Positions 17,049 to 25,400 of a DNA stretch of 64,000 nucleotides are shown here, one piece after another. Both the position numbers and the translations under genes were made by a program. The notes under the pieces are model-generated. The model searched no databases. It was not told where the DNA came from and saw only the letters and a program-made list of their open reading frames with translations. The stretch is from CAYGYG01 sp964354155 (GTDB taxonomy: Bacteria > Hydrothermota > Tepidihabitantia > SM23-42 > CAYGYG01): positions 72,428 to 136,427 of the forward strand of contig CAYGYG010000005.1 of the NCBI GenBank assembly GCA_964354155.1, given 5' to 3'. Within the stretch, counting starts at the first letter, position 1; each line of letters begins with the position of its first letter.

Positions 17049-17721
17049 TCCGATCATCCTGGAAGCGCGCGGTATCGCCAAGGACTACGTAACGCCCAGT
17101 GAGCGTGTTCAAGTTCTGTGCGATATCAACCTGCAGGTTGCACGGGGCGAGATGATCGCCATTGTTGGGCCATCGGGTTCGGGTAAATCGACCCTGCTCA
17201 ACATTCTGGGTACCCTGGATTACCCGACCGGCGGCAAGATCATTCTTGACGGCCAGGACCTGTCGCAGATGACCCAGAGCCAGCTGGCCGTGGTCCGGAA
17301 CACTTATCTGGGTTTTATCTTTCAGTTTCATCACCTGCTGCCCGAATTCAATCTCATCGAGAACGTCGTTTTCCCGTGCCTGATATCGGGCGGCGGGAAA
17401 GAGGCTTGGCCGAAGGCCCAGGCCTTGATCGTCCGGATGGGGCTCGGGGCGCGGGTCAAACACCGTCCCGACCGGTTGTCGGGCGGCGAAAAGCAGAGGG
17501 TGGCGGTAGCCCGGGCGCTGGTCAACCACCCGCGCCTGATCCTGGCCGACGAGCCGACTGGCAATCTTGATGCCCGGAACGGGGAGATGCTGATTGAGAC
17601 TTTCCGCAGACTGCGGGACGAGGAGCATTTGACTGTGATCATGGTTACGCATAACCAGGCGATCGCCGGCCACGCAGATCGGATCTTTGCACTCAAAGAA
17701 GGAAGGCTGTATGCTGTGTGA
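17038..17721 (+). CDS. lolD: Lipoprotein-releasing ABC transporter ATP-binding protein
   Basis: A 227-residue ABC ATPase with Walker A GPSGSGKST, signature LSGGEKQRVAVARAL, Walker B LILADEPTGNLD and switch His VTHN. I start it at ATG 17038 (MSPDPIILEARG), which overlaps the permease end by 11 bases; an earlier in-frame ATG at 17023 would overlap more. The FQFHHLLPEFNLIENV stretch is the LolD/MacB-type Q-loop. It powers lipoprotein release together with the adjacent permease. Lipoproteins predicted in the window (for example 30818-31498) would be clients. Confidence 0.95.
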   Translation: MSPDPIILEARGIAKDYVTPSERVQVLCDINLQVARGEMIAIVGPSGSGKSTLLNILGTLDYPTGGKIILDGQDLSQMTQSQLAVVRNTYLGFIFQFHHLLPEFNLIENVVFPCLISGGGKEAWPKAQALIVRMGLGARVKHRPDRLSGGEKQRVAVARALVNHPRLILADEPTGNLDARNGEMLIETFRRLRDEEHLTVIMVTHNQAIAGHADRIFALKEGRLYAV

Positions 17722-18196
17722 CGACTGCCGGAAGAACCAGGCGAGTCGAGTCTACAGGGAGACCCATCAGGACCGGACGATCGAGCTGCATCTTTGCGAT
17801 GAATGTGCTGAGAAACGTGGTATCGTAATCAAGAAAGAGCTGTCCCCGGCCGAACTGCTCAAAAGCATGCTAAGGAGCGATGCGGTTGATGATGCAACCT
17901 TGATCTGCCCGCAATGCCTGCTCTCATTTGGCGAATTCAAGCGCCTGGGACGATTCGGCTGCGCCGCGTGCGTCCGCACTTTCCGGCCGCGGCTCGTTCC
18001 CATCATTTCGAAGATCCACGGCGCCAAGCAGCATATCGGCAAGGTGCCCAAGCGCCAGAAACGGGGCGTCGTGAGCGAGGTCTTCCGGCTTCGGGCCGCC
18101 CTGAAAGAGGCACTCCAGAAAGAGGAGTATGAAAGGGCCGCCGAGATCAGGGATTCTCTGAAGAAGTATGGTGAATCAGTTGACGAGTCGGCTTAA
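17711..18196 (+). CDS. mcsA: McsA-like protein, activator of protein arginine kinase
   Basis: A 161-residue protein with four CxxC pairs (CDDC, CDEC, CPQC, CAAC) forming two treble-clef-like zinc sites. The C-terminal UvrB/UvrC motif helix is QKEEYERAAEIRDSLKK. This is the McsA architecture; in Firmicutes McsA activates the arginine kinase McsB and tunes the CtsR/ClpC stress response. I start it at ATG 17711 (MLCDDC), overlapping lolD by 11 bases. It overlaps mcsB by 29 bases. CtsR and ClpC are not in this window, so the regulatory circuit is probably wired differently. Confidence 0.9.
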   Translation: MLCDDCRKNQASRVYRETHQDRTIELHLCDECAEKRGIVIKKELSPAELLKSMLRSDAVDDATLICPQCLLSFGEFKRLGRFGCAACVRTFRPRLVPIISKIHGAKQHIGKVPKRQKRGVVSEVFRLRAALKEALQKEEYERAAEIRDSLKKYGESVDESA

Positions 18197-19220
18197 CTGG
18201 CTCGAAGGCAGCGGCCCCGAGTCGGAGATCGTACTCTCGTGCCGCATGCGTCTGGCCCGTAATCTAAACGATTTCCCCTTTGAGATCAAGCTCACTGAGG
18301 AGAAGGACCGGCAGCTGCTTGATTTGCTGAGGGCGGTACTGACCAGGGTTGCCGGCGGCGAGTATGTTGATATGAGCAAGCTCAGCCCGATCGAGGTGCA
18401 GTCCTTGCTGGAAAGCCACCTGGTGTCGCCGGCATTTGTCCAGAGCGAACGCAAGAAAGCACTCTACGTCCTCAAGGACGGTTCGACATCGGCGATGATC
18501 AACGAAGAGGATCATTTGCGTCTCCAGGCGGTCAGTTCGGGGTTGAGTCTTCGATCGGCCTACGCCATGGTCGACCAGCTGGAACAGAGCATTGACGAAG
18601 AGGTGGAATTCGCCTTCGACGATGAATTCGGGTACTTGTCTTCATGCCCGACCAACATGGGTAATGGACTGCGTGCGGTGATTTTCCTCCATCTTCCGGC
18701 CCTGGTTTTGACCAAAGAGGTTGAAAAGATCTTAAGGGGTGTGATGCAGATCGGCCTGGCCGTGCGTGGTATCTACGGTGAAGGGAGTGAGATCAAGGGC
18801 AACCTGTTTCAGATATCAAACCAGATTACTCTGGGTCAGAAGGAAGAGGAAGTGATGGATATCATGGAGAAGATTGCTCACCAGTTGATAGATTTCGAGA
18901 AAAAAGCCCGGGCGACCCTGCTTGACAGCGCCCGCGTCGAAATCGAGGACAAGATTTTCCGGGCCGAGGCGATTCTCAAGTCGGCCCGCACCATCTCCAC
19001 CGACGAAGTCATAAATCTTACTTCCGCCCTTCGTCTCGGGGTCGGCCTTGGTTTGACCAAGTCGGTCACGATCAAGACCTTAAATGAGATCCTGGTCTTT
19101 ACGAGGCCGGCCAACCTGCAGTTATTTTTCGATCGCAGCATGGAGGCGGCGGAGCGGGATCAAATGCGGGCTGAGTACATCCGAGGTCGGCTTGCCCACG
19201 GCCCGACCGGCAACCAATGA
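18168..19220 (+). CDS. mcsB: Protein arginine kinase McsB
   Basis: A 350-residue member of the phosphagen kinase superfamily that phosphorylates arginines of proteins, marking them for degradation in Bacillus. Markers: the N-terminal phosphate-binding stretch LSCRMRLARNL, the substrate-loop segment INEEDHLRLQ, and the catalytic Cys region CPTNMGNGLRA. Length matches the family. It follows mcsA with a 29-base overlap, the usual pairing. The setting between Lol transport and mutL genes is unlike the ctsR-mcsA-mcsB-clpC operon of Firmicutes. Confidence 0.95.
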   Translation: MVNQLTSRLNWLEGSGPESEIVLSCRMRLARNLNDFPFEIKLTEEKDRQLLDLLRAVLTRVAGGEYVDMSKLSPIEVQSLLESHLVSPAFVQSERKKALYVLKDGSTSAMINEEDHLRLQAVSSGLSLRSAYAMVDQLEQSIDEEVEFAFDDEFGYLSSCPTNMGNGLRAVIFLHLPALVLTKEVEKILRGVMQIGLAVRGIYGEGSEIKGNLFQISNQITLGQKEEEVMDIMEKIAHQLIDFEKKARATLLDSARVEIEDKIFRAEAILKSARTISTDEVINLTSALRLGVGLGLTKSVTIKTLNEILVFTRPANLQLFFDRSMEAAERDQMRAEYIRGRLAHGPTGNQ

Positions 19221-19254
19221 GCGCCTGATGTGAAGATTGACGTGCGTATCATTC

Positions 19255-20841
19255 ATGGGTAGAGTAAGATTGCTTGATACCGACGTCAGAAACAAAATCG
19301 CCGCCGGTGAGGTTATCCAGAATCCCAGGTCGGTCGTGAAAGAACTCCTCGAAAATGCGTTGGACGCCGGTGCGGGCCGAGTCGAGGTGGAGATTCGGCA
19401 GGGCGGCAAGGAGAAGATCAGCGCCAGCGACGATGGCTGCGGGATGGAGCGCGACGATGTTTTGCTCGCGGTGGCGCGCTATGCCACGAGCAAAATTTCG
19501 AAGATTGAGGACCTGTCCCGGATCATGACCTACGGGTTTCGCGGCGAGGCTCTGGCCAGCATCGGCATCGTTGCCCGGCTTTCCGTCGAGACGCGGGCCC
19601 GACATCAGGATGTCGGGACCCGGGTCCTGATCGAGGCCGGTGAGATGAAAGAGACGGTGGACTGGGGGCGGGACTTTGGCACCGTAGTCACGGTTCACGA
19701 CCTTTTCTTCAATCTGCCGGTCCGGCGGAGATTCCTCAAGTCGGCCGAGTACGAAAAACGTAATGTCGTCGACCTGGTGAGGAGTTACGTCGTCGCCAAT
19801 CCCCAGGTCGGTTTCAAATTGACGAGCGACGGCAAAGTACTCCTTCAATTCGAGCCGGTCCCAGACTATGCGGCAAGAATCAAGCAGGTATTCGGACGGA
19901 CGTACGCCAAGCTCTTTGCCCTGGATGAAAAAGGCGAACCACTCCAGGTCACCGGTTTCTTGAGTCGCCCCGGCGACGAAACGATCGAGGACGGCTTTCA
20001 ATACATCATCATCAACGGCCGGCCGGTGCAACACCGCGCAGTCTACCGCGCGGTGGTCGAAGCGCTGGGACGGCCCCAACACAAACCGAGTTTCTGTGTC
20101 TACATTCAGTCGGATCCCGGTTTCCTCGATGTCAACATCCATCCGGCCAAGACCGAGGTGAAGTTCAAGGACGAGCGCTATGCCCAGGACTTCATCTTCC
20201 AGGCAATCAAACGCCAGCTTGCCAAGACGACTCAGCCGACGGTGACCGTGAGCGAAGGGTTGTTTCCCTACGGGATTGAGGCGGATCGGGAGCGCGGCGA
20301 GGAATTCTGGCAGTTGCACAACACCTATATCGTGGCGCCGACGCGCACGGGAATGATCATCGTCGACCAACACGTCGCGCACGAAAGAATCATCTTCGAA
20401 AGTATCCTCAAGGCCAAGCCCGCACTGCAGCGCCTGCTCTTTCCCGTCATCATAGAACTGGAACCCCCGGCGTTCGAGGCCTACCAGAGGATCAAGGTCC
20501 ATCTTGGCGAGATGGGCATGGAAACGAAAGAATTCTCGGGCAATGTCGTGGTTATCGACACTCTGCCGGCGGGAACCAAGGCGAATCGCGACGAACTGAA
20601 GAATCTTTTCGCTGAAGTTTCCGGTATGAAGACCGAACTGGTCAGGAAACGCGAGGAGATTGCCAAGGTCATCGCCTGCAAAACCGCGATCAAGGCCGGG
20701 GACCGGTTGACCCCCGCCGAGATGCAGAATCTCATTGATCGATTGTTCGCCTGCGCGAATCCCTATATCTGTCCGCACGGCCGGCCCACGGTAATCAAAT
20801 TCTCACTCGATGAGCTCGGGCACCGTTTTGGAAGGACATGA
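19255..20841 (+). CDS. mutL: DNA mismatch repair protein MutL, endonuclease type
   Basis: A 528-residue GHKL ATPase and mismatch repair coordinator. The N-terminal ATPase motifs are NKIAAGEVI (motif I), SDDGCGM and YGFRGEALASIG. The C-terminal domain carries the latent nicking-endonuclease signature DQHVAHERIIFE (family DQHA(x)2E(x)4E), ACKTAIKAGD and CPHGRPT, so this is the MutH-independent type. Start ATG 19255 (MGRVRLLD) is chosen from the conserved N-terminus; an in-frame TTG lies at 19237. It is the last gene of the lysS chain, 34 bases after mcsB. No mutS is in the window. Confidence 0.95.
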   Translation: MGRVRLLDTDVRNKIAAGEVIQNPRSVVKELLENALDAGAGRVEVEIRQGGKEKISASDDGCGMERDDVLLAVARYATSKISKIEDLSRIMTYGFRGEALASIGIVARLSVETRARHQDVGTRVLIEAGEMKETVDWGRDFGTVVTVHDLFFNLPVRRRFLKSAEYEKRNVVDLVRSYVVANPQVGFKLTSDGKVLLQFEPVPDYAARIKQVFGRTYAKLFALDEKGEPLQVTGFLSRPGDETIEDGFQYIIINGRPVQHRAVYRAVVEALGRPQHKPSFCVYIQSDPGFLDVNIHPAKTEVKFKDERYAQDFIFQAIKRQLAKTTQPTVTVSEGLFPYGIEADRERGEEFWQLHNTYIVAPTRTGMIIVDQHVAHERIIFESILKAKPALQRLLFPVIIELEPPAFEAYQRIKVHLGEMGMETKEFSGNVVVIDTLPAGTKANRDELKNLFAEVSGMKTELVRKREEIAKVIACKTAIKAGDRLTPAEMQNLIDRLFACANPYICPHGRPTVIKFSLDELGHRFGRT

Positions 20842-20910
20842 AGATTACAACGATTCTTGATGGATTACAGCGATATTGGAAAATGGAGTATTAACACTTG
20901 TTTGCCTTAC

Positions 20911-20955
20911 TGTCATTGCGAGGGAATCCGCCTGAAGCGGATGACGAAGCAATCC
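20911..20955 (+). repeat. Short palindromic intergenic repeat (TGTCATTGCGAG type)
   Basis: TGTCATTGCGAG, then a hairpin TCCGCCTGAAGCGGA (20927-20941), then GACGAAGCAATCC. This begins and ends like the short dispersed repeats (GTCATTGCGAG...GAAGCAATC) seen in many bacterial genomes. The hairpin core is shared with the two larger intergenic elements at 14161-14175 and 43702-43716. Confidence 0.55.
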
Positions 20956-20976
20956 CCAGCATTTGTTCTCTAAACT

Positions 20977-21903
20977 ATGCATGAGTCCCAACCTGTCATC
21001 CCGGTCATTCTTGGCCCGACCGCCTCGGGCAAGACCGACATCGCGGTCAATATCGCCCCCAAAATCAAGGCCGAGATAATCTCGGCCGATTCCCGGCAGG
21101 TCTACGAATATCTTGATATCGGTACCGCCAAGCCGACACTTGTCCAGAGGCAGAAGGCGCGATTCCATCTGATTGACCACGTTGCGTTGGACGCGGACTA
21201 TTCCGCCGGGCAATTCGCCGAGGATGCCATGAAAGCGATTGAGGAGATAAGAGCGAGAAAGAAGCTGCCGCTGGTGGTGGGTGGCTCCGGCCTTTACATT
21301 AGGGCTTTTTTTTCGCCGATGTTCAAGAGTCCGAAGCCGGCCCCAGGAAAGAGGGAAGAACTTGACCGGCTTGAGCAGGAAAAGGGACTTGGTTATCTGT
21401 TTAAAAAACTGGCGGCGATCGACCCGGTCTGGGCCGAGAAGGTTGGCGCTAGAGACCGGCAAAGAATAAAGCGCGGCCTTGAGGTTTTCCAGACGACGGG
21501 CCGCCGGATCTCGGACTGGATCAAGGACCGGCCGGTGGTTCCTTATGCGCCTTGCTACATCGGTATTGAAGTGGAGCGGGTGGTGCTTTACCGGAGAATA
21601 GATGACAGATTTCTCAGGATGATTGACGACGGCTTGATTGGTGAAGTGAAGAGGTTGCTTGACCAGGGATGCCCAAGAAACGCCAACGCCCTGAGTACCG
21701 TCGGCTACAAAGAGATGGTTGCATACCTTGACGGCAAACTCGGTCTTGATGAGGCGATTAAGCTTGCCCAGAAGAACACCAGGAATTATGCCAAGCGCCA
21801 GTTGACCTGGTTCCGAGGAATGAAAGATGTCCACTGGCTGCCGCCGGATGAAAAAGAAGTCCTCAGATTGATACATTCCCTGCTCTCGGGTCAGAAGGAA
21901 TAG
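20977..21903 (+). CDS. miaA: tRNA dimethylallyltransferase
   Basis: A 308-residue MiaA that adds a dimethylallyl group to N6 of A37 in tRNAs reading UNN codons, using dimethylallyl diphosphate. P-loop GPTASGKT, the DSRQVYEYLDIGTAKP block, GGSGLYIRAFF and the C-terminal RNYAKRQLTWFR are all present. mutL-miaA order is common in bacteria. A 135-base gap with a short repeat separates it from mutL, and no clear -10/-35 pair is visible, so it may be read from the upstream operon. DMAPP supply links it to dxs and the prenyl synthase at 51472-54198. Confidence 0.96.
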   Translation: MHESQPVIPVILGPTASGKTDIAVNIAPKIKAEIISADSRQVYEYLDIGTAKPTLVQRQKARFHLIDHVALDADYSAGQFAEDAMKAIEEIRARKKLPLVVGGSGLYIRAFFSPMFKSPKPAPGKREELDRLEQEKGLGYLFKKLAAIDPVWAEKVGARDRQRIKRGLEVFQTTGRRISDWIKDRPVVPYAPCYIGIEVERVVLYRRIDDRFLRMIDDGLIGEVKRLLDQGCPRNANALSTVGYKEMVAYLDGKLGLDEAIKLAQKNTRNYAKRQLTWFRGMKDVHWLPPDEKEVLRLIHSLLSGQKE

Positions 21904-22107
21904 ACAAGACCGGCATCCGTTGCAGGATTACGACCACCCTTGGTTCGTCGGCGCGTAATCTTGAGTTGCGCACAAACCAGCGTCAAATGCTTCACAATGT
22001 CGCGACCGCCTGCGGGTGCGTTCGATTCTGCAAATGGAATCCAGGTCGCGATGCCCGGCGAAAGGCAGATACGCCGTTGTCCACATCTGACCCTCGCAAT
22101 ATTGTGC

Positions 22108-22135
22108 TTGACAAATCACATCCTGCGGCTACAAT
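22108..22135 (+). promoter_or_regulatory. Promoter of the RHS toxin gene
   Basis: TTGACA (22108-22113), a 16-nt spacer and TACAAT (22130-22135). The predicted start near 22142 gives a leader of about 295 nt before the RHS ATG, far longer than any other leader in the window. Nothing else is recognisable in 21904-22107. Confidence 0.7.
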
Positions 22136-22197
22136 TCTGCCAGACTGGTGCTGTCAGTCAAAGGATGGGCAGAGATGCCGTTGTCAGCCGTTGGCAT

Positions 22198-22236
22198 AGA
22201 CAAGACAAGACAAGACAAGACAAGACAAGACAAGAC
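22198..22236 (+). repeat. Pentanucleotide tandem repeat (CAAGA)x7 in the RHS leader
   Basis: Seven perfect CAAGA units run from 22201 to 22235, preceded by AGA and followed by C. The tract lies ~60 bases after the predicted transcript start and ~200 bases before the RHS start codon. Such tracts mutate by slippage. Confidence 0.95.
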
Positions 22237-22268
22237 TTCCTAACCACCTAAGAGCTTTTTCCCCTACG

Positions 22269-22303
22269 GTGTGGGAGCGACCTCCCGGTCGCGAGGCTCA
22301 CAC
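22269..22303 (+). repeat. Hairpin-forming inverted repeat in the RHS leader
   Basis: GTGTGGGAGCGACC, loop TCCC, then GGTCGCGAGGCTCACAC. The perfect 6-bp core GCGACC/GGTCGC is extended by an imperfect outer stem. No U-run follows, so it is not a classical terminator. It may be a dispersed palindrome or an mRNA structure. Confidence 0.65.
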
Positions 22304-22435
22304 GGTTCTGCCGCGCCGGCCCCGATTTGTGGTTTCCCCGGGTGGACCAGGCTGCCCGGGGGCAATCGGCCGCGGCCGTGAAGGCGGAGTATTCACCATT
22401 GATCATCAAGCAAACCATGAGCGAAGGAGGAACTG

Positions 22436-25400
22436 ATGTGGAGGATCATTGTCGTGGGTTTTCTGGCCATCGTTTTGGTTCGTGCCCAGCAATACGGGGC
22501 GCTAGTAGGCTACAACTATCCCGGGCCGGGTTACGTTGAAGAAAGTGGTTTTCGTGAGGGCGGCAATTTCCCTATCTCAAAGCGTGCCCCCTTTGCCTTG
22601 CCTCTGCGAACGCCGTTGGTGCGGCTCAACGAACTGCCCCAGGTTGAGGGCGTGACCCCGATCAACGGGGCCTTGTTGCTCAAGCATGTCGATCTCGTCA
22701 TCCGGGGGCGCAACGGGCTTGACCTCGAGATTGCGCGGTATTACTCGAGCAAGATCTGGTTCGGGACGGTCGAGGACTCGGCCAACCGGGTATACCGGGA
22801 CACCTTGCGGCCCTATTCCTGGCTGGGCAAAGGCTGGAACTTAGACTGGGGCGAGTTCTATGACTGGTCGGACACGATGAACTACCTCATGCCGTCCACC
22901 AAAGTCATCACCTTCATCGATAGTCTCTCGACCGACGGTTCCTTTCTGAGGTACCATATGGACCAGTATATCACCTCAAAAGACGGCTCGCGAACCGCCT
23001 TCGGCTATAGCGACGATGGAAAACATTGCTTTGTAGAATCGATCACCGATGCTGCCGGCAACTATCTCAAATTCTTCCGGGTCAATAGCGTGATCCGGTT
23101 GGGCAAGTCGCCCTTCCAGCGCATGACGTTTCCGATCGACTCAATCCATTCATCCCTGGGCGCCGCGGTCCGGTTCTATTGGCAGCAGGACACCTTTCCG
23201 GGTGATGCAAGATGGGTGCGGCTTGACTCGATACGGTATGCTGGCTTCAACGGCCAGACTTTGGCGATTCGCTATCGCTATCAATCGGCCCGGGCCGACT
23301 CCTCGCCCTTTGGCGCCGTCTCGTTCTGCGACAGTCTCGGTGCCGGGGGTCGGACCTGGCTGCTGAGGGCCGTGGTCTATCCCAACGGCGACTCGGTGCG
23401 GTACACCTACAATAAATTCCTCGAACTGGACAGTATCATCTCCGCCTTCGGCGGCGTGACCCGGTATCGCTACGGATCGTACTACTATCACGTGCCCAGC
23501 GCCGACTCCTGCAAGCCGCCCGAGTACTCGACCGGCGGCGAGATCAGCAAGCACAGCCGCGGGGTCGACACCATCTTCACCTACGACCCGGTAACTGCCC
23601 AGGTCTGCACCACCGGCTACCGACGCCGGTTCACGCCCCTGGGTTCGGGCAACTGTCTCAGCAATCCCGACTCGGTGCTGATCGTGGATGCGGAGCATAA
23701 CAAGACAACCATGACCTTCAAGTCAAGCCATCGACTGGGACCGATCTACAAATGGAACTACCGCAGCGGCGTGCTTGATTCGACGGTCTTTTACGACCGC
23801 GATGACTCAATTGTCAAAAGAGAGTATATCCGGGACAGTTCGATCACCGTGGCCGGCAAGCGCTACGGGGTCATCGATTCGGTCACGACCCGGATCGGCG
23901 GCAAGCTCTACGTAACCCGGTACCGCAACTACGACAACTACGGCAACGTCGGGCTGATCTACGAGAAGGGCGACCGCGGCACTTCTGCGGACGACCGTTC
24001 GACCCGGATTCGCTATAGCCACGACAGCACGACCCATCACACCTTCTGGCTCAAGATCTGGCCCCACGGCGATCCGGCCGAATCGCTCTTCATCCAGGCA
24101 TTTTCCCTGGTCGGCATCGAGAGTCTCAAAACCTATCGTAAATGGATCGGCACCTACACGCCGGATACGCTAAGATTCGACACGGCCTGGCAAGGTCCCC
24201 ACCCGACCTTCATCGAAAAGCATTTAAGGGTATCATCAAGTAATGACAGCGATTCGGTGGTAGTTGTCCGGGTCACGGCGCGGGAAATAACAACCGGCGA
24301 CACCATCTGTGTGTGCGATACTTATGCGCTCAAATTGGGAGGACCCGAAGGCAATAATCCGGTTTACAAGGGTCTGAACCGCCATTATCGTCGGAAGTGG
24401 ATTGTCAGTCTGCCCGAGACGGTCAGTATCTGTTCGGACACCAACGGCTTGACACCAATCGCCAAGACGGTATACTCCTACGATGACACCAGCAACATCG
24501 TCGCCCTGAACTATCCGTACATCAAAGGCTGGCAGAGCCCAACGTTGTTTCCCTCAATCCGCGGTAATCTGACCAAAGTCGAGCAGTGGCGAGACGGGAG
24601 TTCGTACACGAAGACCGAGTTCCGCCACGATTCCTGCGGCAATGTGGTCCGAACCATCAACTGGGTAACGGGCAGCAAGGCCGAGACCACTTTTGTTCAT
24701 TACAAATACTACGACGAAGGCGCCAATCAGGCGAAATACCAGTACGCCTATCCCTACCGGACGGTCGAACACCTCGCCAGTTCACCGTGTTCGTTAGTAG
24801 TTCGAGCCGAGTACGACTTGCCTACTGGGTTGGTGACCCGGTCGGTCGACCCCAATCTTGACAGTACCCGGTACGAATACGACAACATGAGCCGGCTCAC
24901 CAAGGTGTGGCGGATGGGTGAGAATGACAATTCCCGCTGGATTCTGTACAAGGACACGGAAAGCCCCCGTGCCGTCGTCGATTCAACCAAGCTCGACAAC
25001 AGCCGGTGGATGCGGAGCAAGACCTCTTTCGACGGCTTCGGCCGGGCCATCATAACCTATAACTACGATCCGGACAGCGGCCGGACGATTGTCACCAAAA
25101 CTGCTTATAACAAGAACGGTCAAGTTGCCAAAGTCTGCAATCCTTATTATGTATCCTACGGTTCAGAACCAAGTTGGGGCGATCCGGCCGATACCCTCAG
25201 CACCAGATTCTACTACGACGGTCTGGGCCGCATGATCAAGACCCTCTATCCAAACGGCGACTCGACGATGATCAAGTACGGTGACAACTGGCGCAAAGTC
25301 ATCAACGAAAAAAGTGATACCACCAGGTACTTCTACAACGCCTTTGCCGACCTTGACTCGGTCGTCGGCCCGCTCAACGACACGACCCGGTACACACACG

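Noticed and set aside
19249..20778. Minus-strand open frame of ~500 codons opposite mutL
   Set aside because: The plus strand encodes all MutL motifs; the antisense translation has no recognisable domain.
20845..21876. Minus-strand open frame opposite miaA
   Set aside because: miaA motifs are complete on the plus strand; the antisense frame runs through the intergenic repeat and lacks a domain.
22198..22236. Possible CRISPR array
   Set aside because: Units are 5 bases long and directly tandem with no spacers; it is a simple sequence repeat.
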